Origin: Oscillospiraceae bacterium
GTDB lineage: Bacteria; Bacillota; Clostridia; Oscillospirales; Ruminococcaceae
Length of the DNA stretch: 64,000 nt
Direction: 5' to 3'
NCBI GenBank assembly: GCA_017505635.1
Contig: JAFVOU010000046.1
Location: 1 to 64,000, forward strand
Shown here piece after piece: positions 33,270 through 42,828 of this stretch. Both the position numbers and the translations under genes were made by a program. The notes under the pieces are model-generated. The model made no database searches. It had not been told where the DNA came from and saw only the letters and a program-made list of their open reading frames with translations. The first letter of the stretch is position 1; each line of letters begins with the position of its first letter.

Positions 33270-33854
33270 TTACTGTCTGCCTTCTTTTATGCCATCTGCG
33301 CTTACAACGCTGAAGATAGTTTTAAAGAAGATTCTCACATCATTTTTGAAAGTGATGTCCTTTACATAATCGCCGTCATATTTAGCCTTTACTTCGATAG
33401 GAAGTTCGTCGCGGCCCATAACCTGTGCAAGGCCTGTAAGCCCAGGACGCACATCATTTGCACCGTATTTATCACGTTCCTCTATAAGGTCAAACTGATT
33501 CCACAATGCAGGGCGCGGACCGATAATGCTCATTTCACCTTTAAATATATTAAATATCTGGGGCAGTTCATCAAGGCTGGATTTGCGCAGAAATCTGCCG
33601 ATTTTTGTTATTTTGCTTTCCGGGTCTGCAAGCAGGTGGGTAGGCACATCCTTTGGCACATCTGCATACATTGTGCGGAACTTGAGAATTTCAAAGTGGG
33701 TTTTGTTTTTGCCCACCCTTTTCTGTCTGAAAAGTACAGGACCTTTGCTGTCCAGCTTGATAAGCACCGCAAGCAGCAGCAGAACCGGTGAAAGCACCAC
33801 AATTGCCCCAAGAGACAAAACTATATCAATTAATCTTTTAAAATACTGATACAT
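33270..33854 (-). CDS. Monotopic phosphoglycosyl transferase (PglC/EpsL-like)
   Basis: A 194-residue enzyme with one N-terminal re-entrant hydrophobic helix (about 8-32), the basic motif KRVGKNKTHFEILKFRTM, and the catalytic Asp-Glu dyad in SLDELPQ near 98, followed by SIIGPRP. It moves a sugar phosphate from a UDP-sugar to undecaprenyl phosphate at the inner face of the membrane, the first membrane step of glycan assembly. It starts 14 bp after the UDP-sugar dehydratase gene. The likely donor is UDP-diNAcBac or a related sugar, by analogy with PglC. Confidence 0.9.
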   Translation of the reverse strand: MYQYFKRLIDIVLSLGAIVVLSPVLLLLAVLIKLDSKGPVLFRQKRVGKNKTHFEILKFRTMYADVPKDVPTHLLADPESKITKIGRFLRKSSLDELPQIFNIFKGEMSIIGPRPALWNQFDLIEERDKYGANDVRPGLTGLAQVMGRDELPIEVKAKYDGDYVKDITFKNDVRIFFKTIFSVVSADGIKEGRQ

Positions 33855-33868
33855 AAATTTCTCCCCAA

Positions 33869-35758
33869 TTAATCATGGTCTTTGATAACCATATGGTTGA
33901 ATGTAGGCACCATTGTTTCGATTTTTTCCATAAGCTTTTCGCGGTCGTTTTCGTAGGCAGTTGCTTTAAGCTCCAGCAAATCCGTAAAAAATCGGGATGC
34001 GTCCATCTTGAGAGGTGCACCGATAAAGATTTTGTTGTTGTCGGTTTTTCTCAGGCCTTCTTCGTCCATAAGAAGTTCTTCGTAAAGCTTTTCGCCGGGA
34101 CGCAGACCTGTAAACACGATATCTATATCCTTGTACGGAATAAGGCCGGACATCTTGATAAGGTTTTCTGCAAGGGTAACAATTTTAACAGGTTCGCCCA
34201 TATCCAGAACAAAAATTTCACCGCTTTTTTTGCTGATTGCACCTGCTTCCAGCACAAGGGAAACAGCTTCAGGAATTGTCATAAAGTAGCGGATAACTTC
34301 CTTGTCTGTAACGGTAAGCGGACCGCCTTCGGCAAGCTGTTCCTTGAACAGCGGAATAACCGACCCGTTGGAACCGAGAACATTGCCGAAACGTACAGCC
34401 GCAAAGGTTGTTGTTCCGTCGCTGTTTTCGGCGATATTCTGGATAATCATTTCACAGATACGCTTGGTTGCACCCATAACATTTGTTGGGTTAACCGCTT
34501 TATCTGTAGAGATGAGCACAAATTTTTCAACGTTGTATTTTTCTGCACAGAGAGCACAGTTGTATGTGCCGAAAACATTATTTTTAACAGCCTCTTCCGG
34601 AGCATCTTCCATAAGCGGAACATGTTTGTGTGCCGCCGCATGGAAAACCAAATCAGGTCTCAATTCATCAAACAGGTCGTCAATTTTCTTTGTGTCACGC
34701 ACAGAAGCAATTCTTACATCAAGGTTAAGCTTCTTGCCGTATTTTCGTTTAAGTTCCTGCTGTATAGAGTATGCACTGTTTTCATAAATATCAACAATGA
34801 TAAGCTTTTTAGGCTTGAAATTTGCTATCTGACGGCACAGTTCGCTGCCTATGGAGCCGCCGCCGCCCGTAACCATAACAGTCTTGTTGTTGAGTAAATC
34901 AAAAGCTTCCTCTGTAAGCACAATAGGTTCACGTCCAAGCAGGTCTTCTACCTTTACGTCGGTAATACGGGAAAGAATATCTTCGTCGTCCTTGATAATC
35001 TTTACGATGTCAGGCAGCATACGGATATTGCAGTTTGTGGATGCACAGATGTCCAGTATGCGCTTTTTGTTGTAGCTGTCAAGGGTAGGAATTGCAATAA
35101 GTATTGTTTCTATCTGACATTGCTGGACAAGTGCCGGTATATCGTCTGTAGTGCCCATGATATGCACGCCAAGCAGGTTTCTGCCCACCTTGTTTTTATC
35201 GTCATCAACAACACAGATAACGTTCATCTCTTTTGTAGGGTTTTTATTTATTTCGTGCAGAAGTGTGCTTGCCGCATCACCTGCACCTACAACCAGAACC
35301 CTGCGGCGTTTTTTGCCCATCTTGTTTATCTTTATGTTGCGGTACATACGGTAAACAAGGCGTATATACAAAGTAAATGTTGTTGCAAACATTGCAGAAA
35401 GTGCATATACACTGCGCGGAAATCTGCGCTCCTGGAACAGTATAAGTGTCATAACAATAAATATACCTGTAGCTATAACAGATGACATACAGCAGCGGAA
35501 AATTTCAACAATTTCGGCATATCGCCACAGACTGTCGTACATGCCTGTGGTGGCATATACAATGGCAAAGCAGCTTACAAACAGAAAACAGCTGGAAATC
35601 ATCATGCTGAAATAGATATTCCAGTCTGCGCGGCCTGATATCGAAACCCATGTAATCGAATATGCAAAGGCAACCACAAATATATCCATAAGCATAAGAA
35701 TGGTTCTGCGATGTCTGGAAAGCAGTGCCGTTGTTTTTTTGTTTATATTGTCAGACAT
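33869..35758 (-). CDS. Membrane UDP-GlcNAc 4,6-dehydratase (PglF/CapD-like)
   Basis: A 629-residue protein. Four N-terminal helices (about 18-140) are followed by a CoA-binding-like Rossmann region (about 150-270) and a short-chain dehydrogenase/reductase domain with NAD motif GGGGSIGSEL near 293 and the family motif STDKAVNPTNVMGATKR near 435, where Met replaces the usual Tyr. It makes UDP-4-keto-6-deoxy-GlcNAc, precursor of bacillosamine- or FucNAc-type sugars. GGGAG precedes ATG. The aminotransferase and acetyltransferase needed for bacillosamine are not beside it. Confidence 0.9.
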   Translation of the reverse strand: MSDNINKKTTALLSRHRRTILMLMDIFVVAFAYSITWVSISGRADWNIYFSMMISSCFLFVSCFAIVYATTGMYDSLWRYAEIVEIFRCCMSSVIATGIFIVMTLILFQERRFPRSVYALSAMFATTFTLYIRLVYRMYRNIKINKMGKKRRRVLVVGAGDAASTLLHEINKNPTKEMNVICVVDDDKNKVGRNLLGVHIMGTTDDIPALVQQCQIETILIAIPTLDSYNKKRILDICASTNCNIRMLPDIVKIIKDDEDILSRITDVKVEDLLGREPIVLTEEAFDLLNNKTVMVTGGGGSIGSELCRQIANFKPKKLIIVDIYENSAYSIQQELKRKYGKKLNLDVRIASVRDTKKIDDLFDELRPDLVFHAAAHKHVPLMEDAPEEAVKNNVFGTYNCALCAEKYNVEKFVLISTDKAVNPTNVMGATKRICEMIIQNIAENSDGTTTFAAVRFGNVLGSNGSVIPLFKEQLAEGGPLTVTDKEVIRYFMTIPEAVSLVLEAGAISKKSGEIFVLDMGEPVKIVTLAENLIKMSGLIPYKDIDIVFTGLRPGEKLYEELLMDEEGLRKTDNNKIFIGAPLKMDASRFFTDLLELKATAYENDREKLMEKIETMVPTFNHMVIKDHD

Positions 35759-35794
35759 ATTCGTCTCCCGAAAAATTTCTTTTTTATCTTTATA

Positions 35795-35823
35795 ATTTTA
35801 CAACATTTTACATCAATAATCAA
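35795..35823 (-). promoter_or_regulatory. Promoter of the glycan gene pair
   Basis: TTGATT (35823-35818), 17 bp, TAAAAT (35800-35795) on the minus strand. Confidence 0.65.
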
Positions 35824-35898
35824 TAAGAACGCAAAAATACTGATGCTGCACTATGTTTTTTTATGCTGTTATCAGTATTTACCGCTGTAAACAGTGCA

Positions 35899-35937
35899 AA
35901 ACAGGCAGTCCGTGGAACAATCCAGAACTGCCTGTCA
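35899..35937 (-). terminator. Terminator of prfC
   Basis: ACAGGCAGT and ACTGCCTGT form a 9-bp stem; the minus strand continues TTTTGC. It lies about 15 bp beyond the prfC stop. Confidence 0.6.
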
Positions 35938-35952
35938 TATAAAGTTAAGATA

Positions 35953-37542
35953 TTACTTGCCGATTTCTGCAAGGATAAGATCCGGGTTCTTTTCTGTTGC
36001 CCAGTTTACATTCCACGGGCTTGTAAACAGAAGGAGCTTGCGGTTTTTAAAGTCTTCAACACATTTTGTATCGGATGTGAGATTGAGCTTTTTAACATCA
36101 ATTTCTTCGTTCTCAATCCAGCGTATATGTGCATACGGCAGTGTTGTTATGCGGATATCAACGTTGTACTCTGTTTTGAGACGGTGTTCCAGAACTTCCA
36201 GCTGGAGAACGCCTACAACACCAACGATAACTTCTTCCATACCGCCGCCAAGTTCCTTGAATATCTGGATTGCACCTTCCTGTGCAATCTGTTCCATACC
36301 TTTAACGAACTGTTTGCGCTTCATTGTGTCAACCTGGGAAATTCTTGCGAAATGTTCAGGTGCAAATGTTGGAATGCTTGCAAATTTAAAAGGCTTCTTA
36401 GCTGTTGTGATTGTGTCGCCGATGGAGAAGATGCCCGGGTCAAATATACCGATGATATCCCCTGCAAATGCTTCGTCAACAGTTTCGCGTTCACTTGCCA
36501 TAAGCTGTGTGGACTGTGCAAGTTTGATTTTTTTGCCTGCCTGCACGTGGAATACATCCATACCGCGTTCAAACTTACCGCTGCAGATACGCATAAATGC
36601 AATTCGGTCGCGGTGAGCCTTGTTCATATTTGCCTGGATTTTAAATACAAATGCAGAGAAATCCTCGCTTTTAGGGTCGATAAGACCTGCGTCAGAGTTT
36701 CTTGCAAGCGGAGATGTTGTAAGTGCAAGGAAATCCTTGATAAATGGTTCAACACCAAAGTTTGTAAGCGCGGAACCAAAGAATACAGGTGTAAGTTTAC
36801 CTGTGTTGATTTTTTCGCGGTCAAAATCTGCAGCTGCCCCTTCGATAAGTTCGATATCATCCTGCAGCTGCTGATGAAGCGGTGCTGTAAGCAGTTCGTC
36901 AAGATTGTCGTCACCTATTTTTGCCTTTGTTGCAATAGCCTGGTTTACACCAACTTTGCCGTCATGGCTGAATGCGATGATTTCCTGATTGTTTCTGTCA
37001 TAAACACCTTTAAAATCTTTACCGCTGCCGATTGGCCAGTTCATAGGATATGTTTCGATGCCGAGAACATCTTCGATTTCCTGCAGCAGGTCAAACGGGT
37101 CCTGGCTTTCACGGTCCATTTTATTGATGAATGTAAAGATTGGAATATTTCTCAGTGTACAAACCTTGAACAATTTTTTTGTCTGTGTTTCAACACCCTT
37201 TGCAGCGTCGATAACCATAACTGCGCTGTCTGCAGCCATAAGTGTGCGGTATGTGTCTTCGGAAAAGTCCTGGTGACCAGGTGTATCAAGGATATTTACA
37301 CAGTAGCCGTCATAGTTGAACTGCATAACAGAAGATGTAACGGAGATACCACGCTGTTTTTCGATTTCCATCCAGTCGGATGTTGCGGCACGGGCACCTT
37401 TTTTGCCCTTAACAATACCTGCCTGCTGAATAGCACCACCGTATAAAAGTAATTTTTCTGTAAGTGTTGTTTTGCCTGCGTCAGGGTGAGAGATAATCGC
37501 AAATGTTCTGCGCTTATCAATCTGATTAACAAAATCTTTCAC
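35953..37542 (-). CDS. prfC: Peptide chain release factor 3
   Basis: A 529-residue translational GTPase. G1 HPDAGKTT, G3 DTPGH and G4 NKMD are present, followed by EF-Tu-like domain II and the RF3 C-terminal domain. It recycles RF1/RF2 from terminating ribosomes. The start is GTG 37542, six bases after GGGAGG; the frame is open 11 codons further to 37575 without an SD. The presence of RF3 here complements RF2 at 26960. Confidence 0.95.
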   Translation of the reverse strand: MKDFVNQIDKRRTFAIISHPDAGKTTLTEKLLLYGGAIQQAGIVKGKKGARAATSDWMEIEKQRGISVTSSVMQFNYDGYCVNILDTPGHQDFSEDTYRTLMAADSAVMVIDAAKGVETQTKKLFKVCTLRNIPIFTFINKMDRESQDPFDLLQEIEDVLGIETYPMNWPIGSGKDFKGVYDRNNQEIIAFSHDGKVGVNQAIATKAKIGDDNLDELLTAPLHQQLQDDIELIEGAAADFDREKINTGKLTPVFFGSALTNFGVEPFIKDFLALTTSPLARNSDAGLIDPKSEDFSAFVFKIQANMNKAHRDRIAFMRICSGKFERGMDVFHVQAGKKIKLAQSTQLMASERETVDEAFAGDIIGIFDPGIFSIGDTITTAKKPFKFASIPTFAPEHFARISQVDTMKRKQFVKGMEQIAQEGAIQIFKELGGGMEEVIVGVVGVLQLEVLEHRLKTEYNVDIRITTLPYAHIRWIENEEIDVKKLNLTSDTKCVEDFKNRKLLLFTSPWNVNWATEKNPDLILAEIGK

Positions 37543-37765
37543 AGCTTTCCTCCCTATATAAATAATATAAAACATTATGATTGTTAAAAAATCCTAGACT
37601 ATTAAAACATATTTGTGTATTACTTGCAAGTTTTAATTGCATTATTTGTACAATTTTTTCATAAATATATCCATTTTGCCCCTTTTAAAGAAAAAAGTTT
37701 TGATATATAATAGTATTTGTAGAAATATGAACTGAAACACTCTATACAGAAAAAGGAAAACAGAT

Positions 37766-38644
37766 ATGCAATACACCATTAAAAACACTCATCTCACGCT
37801 TACCGTAGATACCCTTGGCGCGCAGATGGTCAGCGTTAAAAATGAAGCAGGCGAAGAAATGCTGTGGCAGGCTGACAAAAGCGTATGGGGTTACAGCGCA
37901 CCAATGCTTTTTCCTTGGGCAGGCAGAATGAAAGAAGGCAAATTTTTTGTTGACGGTGAAGAATTTGCTGCAACAAATCACGGTTTTATCCGCAATGTTG
38001 AACACAGTGTGGTTTTAAAAGAAGACAATCTTATTATTTTTGAATTCAAGGCTAATGCCGAAACAAAGAAAAGATTTCCATATAATTTTGTTTTCCGCAC
38101 AAGCTATGTGCTCAGCGGTCATTCCATACACCACAAAGTAGATGTAACAAATACAGACAGTAAAAATCTTGGTTTTGGTCTTGGTTTTCATCCGGGGTTC
38201 AATCTTCCTTTTGACAGCAGCCACAAAACCGAAGATTACTATATCGAGTTTGACACACCGCAGTCTCCAAAGGTTCTCACTTTCAGTGACCGTTTTCTTA
38301 TCGACGGCGGCAGCTACACCTATGGCGAAAATATTACAAAAATTCCGCTTAAAGACAATTTCTTCGAAAACGATTCCCTTTTGTTTTCAGACCTTACCGC
38401 AAAAACAGTTTCCATTGTGGAAAAAGACAGCGGCAGACGCATAGAATTTGATGTACAGGATTTTCCTTATGTTACACTGTGGACATCCGCAACACCAGTT
38501 ACAAAATTTTTCTGTGTTGAACCATGGCTTTCCACCCCGGACAGAGAAGATGCTTCCCTGCACTGGGAGAAAAAAGAACACAGCATAAATCTGAAACCGG
38601 GCGAAGCATATCACATCTTATCCCGTATGAGAATTACAAGATAA
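37766..38644 (+). CDS. Aldose 1-epimerase family protein
   Basis: A 292-residue galactose mutarotase-like protein. The central FHPGFNLPF near 150 and the NHGFIRN block near 72 contain the expected catalytic His. It belongs to the YeaD/LacX-like subgroup that interconverts anomers of hexoses or hexose-6-phosphates. It is a single gene, with AAAAAGGA upstream and a terminator after. The exact sugar is unknown. Confidence 0.85.
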   Translation: MQYTIKNTHLTLTVDTLGAQMVSVKNEAGEEMLWQADKSVWGYSAPMLFPWAGRMKEGKFFVDGEEFAATNHGFIRNVEHSVVLKEDNLIIFEFKANAETKKRFPYNFVFRTSYVLSGHSIHHKVDVTNTDSKNLGFGLGFHPGFNLPFDSSHKTEDYYIEFDTPQSPKVLTFSDRFLIDGGSYTYGENITKIPLKDNFFENDSLLFSDLTAKTVSIVEKDSGRRIEFDVQDFPYVTLWTSATPVTKFFCVEPWLSTPDREDASLHWEKKEHSINLKPGEAYHILSRMRITR

Positions 38645-38677
38645 TCTGCGATAAAGCTGCACAAACTTCATAAAAAC

Positions 38678-38709
38678 AACCGCCCTGTTCAGCAACAAGG
38701 CGGTTTTTT
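38678..38709. terminator. Terminator between epimerase and AI-2E genes
   Basis: AACCGCC and GGCGGTT form a 7-bp stem; T-run on the plus strand, A-rich left flank for the opposing gene. Confidence 0.75.
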
Positions 38710-38721
38710 GTTTAATATAGC

Positions 38722-39867
38722 TTATTTCAGTTTTTCTGACGGGATATTCTTTTTGTTAAGCCTGAGTTCCACAACAGCTTTTGCAATTGTAAAGCAGACA
38801 GATGTAAGAGGGATAAACACCAGCATACCCACAACACCAAACAGTTCACCGCCTACTATAACTGCGGCAAACACCAGTATTGCCGGCAGACCCACGGAAC
38901 TGCCCACCACTTTAGGGTAAATAATGTTTCCTTCAATCTGCTGAATAACAAGGAACATTATCACAAACCATAATGCCTGTACAGGATTTACCACAAGAAT
39001 AAGAAATGCGCCAACTATGCAGCCTACAAATGCACCTACAATAGGTACAAGGGCTGTTACCATAATAAGCACGCCCACAAGCAGTGCATAAGGCATACGG
39101 AACACTGTCATTGCCACTATAAACAGTGCGCCCAGTATAACAGCTTCAAGGCACTGTCCCGAAAGAAAACTTGTAAATGTGCGGTTTGTCATATGCAGCA
39201 CACTGATAATATCATCAGCGTGTTTTTCTTTAAACAATGCATAAATAAGCTTTTTGCAGGCACGTCCCAGTTTTTCCTTTGAGAACAGAATGTATATGCA
39301 GAAGATAAAAGCGAGTATAAACTGTGTTATTGCATTTACCACACCGCTGATTACATTTGTTGAAGAACTGATTATTCCCGTTGCAAGACTTTGTGCCGCT
39401 TTTATTGCCGCCTGTGATATCTGTGACCATTCAATCTGCAGTGACTGTACTGTTTCTTCGGTAAGATTGAATCTTGCAGCCAGGTCTGCAACTATCTGCG
39501 GCAGTCTGCCGTAAAACGCCTGCAGTTCGGCTATAACTGTCTGCAGTGTCTGCGCAAGCTGTGGCACCACAATAAATATAACAAGATAAATAACAACCGT
39601 AACCGTCAGCAATGTAAACACAAATGCCAGCGGGCGTTTTGCCTTGTCAATATGTTTAAACTTTGACAGATACCGGTTTTCAAAAAAGGTCATCGGCACA
39701 TTGATGATAAACGCCATAGCACCGCCTATGGCAAATACGCCAAATACTTCCCAAAGGTATCCTAACCCTGATACAACAAGCCCAAACTCTTTTAAGAAAA
39801 AGTAGAACAGTATCGAAAGGAATACTATACGCAGTATGCTTTTTGTCTGTTTTTTATCAAATTCCAT
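38722..39867 (-). CDS. AI-2E family transporter
   Basis: A 381-residue protein with about eight helices: two near the N terminus, a helix pair after an amphipathic coiled segment (about 80-155), and a C-terminal set including PIVGAFVGCIVGAF near 285. The family (former UPF0118) includes AI-2 exporters, Na+/H+ antiporters and others, so no substrate is claimed. It has its own promoter. Confidence 0.88.
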   Translation of the reverse strand: MEFDKKQTKSILRIVFLSILFYFFLKEFGLVVSGLGYLWEVFGVFAIGGAMAFIINVPMTFFENRYLSKFKHIDKAKRPLAFVFTLLTVTVVIYLVIFIVVPQLAQTLQTVIAELQAFYGRLPQIVADLAARFNLTEETVQSLQIEWSQISQAAIKAAQSLATGIISSSTNVISGVVNAITQFILAFIFCIYILFSKEKLGRACKKLIYALFKEKHADDIISVLHMTNRTFTSFLSGQCLEAVILGALFIVAMTVFRMPYALLVGVLIMVTALVPIVGAFVGCIVGAFLILVVNPVQALWFVIMFLVIQQIEGNIIYPKVVGSSVGLPAILVFAAVIVGGELFGVVGMLVFIPLTSVCFTIAKAVVELRLNKKNIPSEKLK

Positions 39868-39902
39868 AAACTTATCACTCTCGCTTTTTATTGCTTTTAA
39901 CC

Positions 39903-39949
39903 TATCACAGTTTTGTGATAATTGTATTAAAAATTGTTATATAAATCAA
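39903..39949 (-). promoter_or_regulatory. AI-2E gene promoter with downstream palindrome
   Basis: TTGATT (39949-39944), 17 bp, TACAAT (39926-39921) on the minus strand. TATCACAGTTTTGTGATA (39903-39920), with perfect 7-bp arms, overlaps the predicted start site and could be an operator. The rest of the 308-bp gap up to 40175 is A/T-rich and holds only the aspA promoter. Confidence 0.55.
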
Positions 39950-40072
39950 TAAATTTTTAATTTAGTGTTTTAATCAGTCATCTTTATTTAATAAATCATT
40001 TTTCCGCAATATATATTTTTATTATTTGTAAAAATTAAAAAGTTTATTTTTTTCTTAATTTCAGTTTTGCCA

Positions 40073-40101
40073 TTTACAACGCGAAAAGTTTTTGCTACAA
40101 T
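40073..40101 (+). promoter_or_regulatory. Promoter of aspA-malic enzyme
   Basis: TTTACA at 40073-40078 and TACAAT at 40096-40101, spacer 17 bp, 74 bp before the aspA ATG. Confidence 0.65.
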
Positions 40102-40175
40102 TGGCGCGAAATCAAGCTGAACAAAATAAGCTTTTATTATAAACAATCAAAACTAAAAAAGAGAGGTAAAAAACT

Positions 40176-41567
40176 ATGAACTATCGTTTAGAAAGCGACT
40201 CCGTTGGCGAAAAACAGGTTCCTGCTGATGCTTACTATGGCGTACAGTCTTTGAGAGCTGCAGAAAACTTTCATTCCACAGGCAAAATGATTCCAAGAGT
40301 ACAGATTGAATCCCTTGCTGAAATCAAAAAAGCATGTGCTATGACAAACAAGGCAGCAGGCACACTTGACGCATATATTGCTGACAAAATTGTTGAAGCT
40401 TGTGACGAACTTCTGGCAGGTAACTTCCACAAAGAATTTATCACAGACCAGATTCAGGGCGGCGCAGGCACTTCCACAAATATGAATGCCAACGAAGTTA
40501 TAGCAAACATTGCTCTTGAAAAAATGGGCAAAACTCTTGGCGACTACAAATACTGCCATCCAAACGACCATGTTAATATGGCACAGTCCACAAACGACGT
40601 TTATCCAACAAGTTTGAAACTCTCTATCTATAAAGAAGGTATGGAACTTGTTGAAGTTCTCGACAATCTTTACAACGCACTTATGAAAAAGAGCGAAGAA
40701 TTCCGCAACGTTCTCAAAATCGGCAGAACACAGCTTATGGACGCTGTACCTGTAACTCTTGGTCAGGAATTCCACGCTTACGCTTCTGCAGTAGCACGCG
40801 ACAAAAAACGCATCACAAATGCACTTAAAGAAATGCTTGTTGTAAATATGTCTGCAACTGCTATCGGCACAGGTATCAACTCCAGCGAATATTTCTTCAA
40901 CAACATTGTACCTACACTCAGCGAAGTTTGCGGTCTGCCACTTACACAGAGTGAAGATATGATTGACGGCACACAGAACATTGATGCATTCTCCGTTGTA
41001 TCTTCTTCCCTTAAAACATGTGCTATCAGCCTTTCCAAAATGAGCAACGACATCCGTCTTATGAACGGCGGTCCAAAAGCAGGCCTTGCAGAAATTACAA
41101 TTCCTGCAAAACAGAACGGTTCTTCCATTATGCCTGGCAAAATCAACCCTGTTATCCCTGAAGTTATGAACCAGTGCTGCTTTGCAGTTATGGGCAACGA
41201 CTTTACAGTAACAATGGCTTGTGAAGCAGGTCAGCTGGAACTCAACGCATTTGAACCTGTTGTATTCAACAGAATTTTCGACTCCATCAAACTTCTCAAA
41301 AACGGTATCCGCACACTTATCGTTAACTGTATCGACGGTATCGTTGCAAACGAAGAAAGATGTAAAGACCTTCTTTACCACTCCACAGGCTTTGTTACAG
41401 CACTCTGCCCTGTTATCGGTTACAAAGCATCTGCTGACATTGCTAAAAAATTCCTTAAAGACGGCACACCAATCGTAGAAGGCGCATTGGCAATGGGCGT
41501 TACACAGGAACAGCTTGACGAAGCACTCAACGCAGAAAAACTCTGCCGTCAGTTTGACAAACACTAA
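40176..41567 (+). CDS. aspA: Aspartate ammonia-lyase
   Basis: A 463-residue member of the fumarase/aspartase superfamily. The signature GSSIMPGKINPVIPE near residue 317 contains the catalytic Ser loop. The Ile after GSS and the PVIPE ending fit aspartase rather than class II fumarase. It deaminates L-aspartate to fumarate. GAGAGG precedes the ATG, codon bias is strong, and malic enzyme follows in the same operon. Fumarase activity as an alternative cannot be fully excluded by eye. Confidence 0.9.
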   Translation: MNYRLESDSVGEKQVPADAYYGVQSLRAAENFHSTGKMIPRVQIESLAEIKKACAMTNKAAGTLDAYIADKIVEACDELLAGNFHKEFITDQIQGGAGTSTNMNANEVIANIALEKMGKTLGDYKYCHPNDHVNMAQSTNDVYPTSLKLSIYKEGMELVEVLDNLYNALMKKSEEFRNVLKIGRTQLMDAVPVTLGQEFHAYASAVARDKKRITNALKEMLVVNMSATAIGTGINSSEYFFNNIVPTLSEVCGLPLTQSEDMIDGTQNIDAFSVVSSSLKTCAISLSKMSNDIRLMNGGPKAGLAEITIPAKQNGSSIMPGKINPVIPEVMNQCCFAVMGNDFTVTMACEAGQLELNAFEPVVFNRIFDSIKLLKNGIRTLIVNCIDGIVANEERCKDLLYHSTGFVTALCPVIGYKASADIAKKFLKDGTPIVEGALAMGVTQEQLDEALNAEKLCRQFDKH

Positions 41568-41594
41568 TTAAAATATACAAAGGAGAATACCACA

Positions 41595-42767
41595 ATGGAC
41601 AGAAGAGAAATTGCTCTTAAAGCTCATAAAGAATGGGAAGGCAAAATCGAAGTTGTTTCCCGTGCAAAAGTTACAAACAGAGAAGAACTTGCTGTAGCAT
41701 ACACACCTGGCGTTGCTGAACCTTGTATCGAAATCCAGAAGGACGAAAGCAAAGCATATGACTACACAAGAAAAGGCAACCTTGTTGCTGTTATCACAAA
41801 CGGCACAGCTGTTCTCGGTCTTGGCGATATCGGTCCAAGCGCAGGTATGCCTGTTATGGAAGGCAAATGTGTTCTCTTTAAAGAATTTGCAGGTGTTGAT
41901 GCATTCCCTATCTGTGTAGACAGCAAAGACCCTGACGAAATCGTTAATGTAATCTACAAAATTTCCAAAAGCTTTGGCGGTATCAACCTGGAAGACATCG
42001 GCGCACCAACATGCTTTGAAGTTGAAAGAAGACTTAAAGAAATGTGCGATATCCCTGTTTTCCACGATGACCAGCACGGCACAGCTATCGTTGTAACAGC
42101 TGCAATGCTTAATGCTGCAAAACTCAAAGGCAAAAAACCGGAAGAACTGCGCGTTGTTCTCAATGGTGCAGGTGCAGCAGGCATCTCCATTGCAAGACTT
42201 CTTATGAGCGCAGGCTTTACAAATATGACTCTCTGCGACATCTTTGGCATTCTTGTTGAAGGCGGCGAAGCTAACACAGATGCACAGAGAGAAATGGCTA
42301 AAGTTACAAACAGAGAAATGCGCACAGGCACACTTGCTGATGCTATGAAAGGCGCAGACGTATTTGTTGGTGTTTCCCGCGGTAACCTTGTAAGCGAAGA
42401 AATGGTTGCTTCCATGAACGAAAAACCAATCATCCTTGCTATGGCTAACCCAACACCTGAAATTATGCCTGACAAGGCACTGGCTGCAGGCGCATACATT
42501 GTTGGTACAGGCCGTTCCGACTTCCCTAACCAGATCAACAACGTGCTTGTATTCCCTGGTATCTTCAAGGGTGCACTTAAAGTAAGAGCAACAGACATTA
42601 CAGAAAGCATGAAACTTACAGCTGCAAAGGCTATCGCTTCTGTAATCACAGACGAAGAACTTAACCCAGAATACATCATTCCGGATCCATTTGACCCAAG
42701 AGTTGCAGATGTTGTATCCGAAGCTGTTGCTGCAGAAGCTGTAAGACTTGGCATTAACAGAATCTAA
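41595..42767 (+). CDS. Malic enzyme (NAD(P)-dependent, oxaloacetate-decarboxylating)
   Basis: A 390-residue short bacterial malic enzyme. The malate-binding N-terminal domain has [10 protein letters not shown] near residue 35 and [15 protein letters not shown] near 75. The NAD(P)-binding domain has [15 protein letters not shown] near 190. It converts malate to pyruvate and CO2 with reduction of NAD(P). It lies 27 bp after aspA. Together with a fumarase encoded elsewhere they would take aspartate to pyruvate. Confidence 0.93.
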   Translation: MDRREIALKAHKEWEGKIEVVSRAKVTNREELAVAYTPGVAEPCIEIQKDESKAYDYTRKGNLVAVITNGTAVLGLGDIGPSAGMPVMEGKCVLFKEFAGVDAFPICVDSKDPDEIVNVIYKISKSFGGINLEDIGAPTCFEVERRLKEMCDIPVFHDDQHGTAIVVTAAMLNAAKLKGKKPEELRVVLNGAGAAGISIARLLMSAGFTNMTLCDIFGILVEGGEANTDAQREMAKVTNREMRTGTLADAMKGADVFVGVSRGNLVSEEMVASMNEKPIILAMANPTPEIMPDKALAAGAYIVGTGRSDFPNQINNVLVFPGIFKGALKVRATDITESMKLTAAKAIASVITDEELNPEYIIPDPFDPRVADVVSEAVAAEAVRLGINRI

Positions 42768-42791
42768 CTGCAAAATCCTCATATACAGAAA

Positions 42792-42828
42792 AATACAAGC
42801 TGAAAACAATCAGCTTGTATTTTTTTAT
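42792..42828. terminator. Terminator of aspA-malic enzyme
   Basis: AATACAAGCTGA with TCAGCTTGTATT, a 12-bp stem, followed by a T-run; it abuts the stop of the convergent deacetylase gene. Confidence 0.85.

Noticed and set aside
40188..41564. 458-codon Cys/Phe-rich ORF antisense to aspA, and similar ones opposite aspS, prfC, ffh and rimM/trmD
   Set aside because: These mirror strong codon bias of real genes; their Cys/His/Phe-rich composition and lack of SD show they are shadows.
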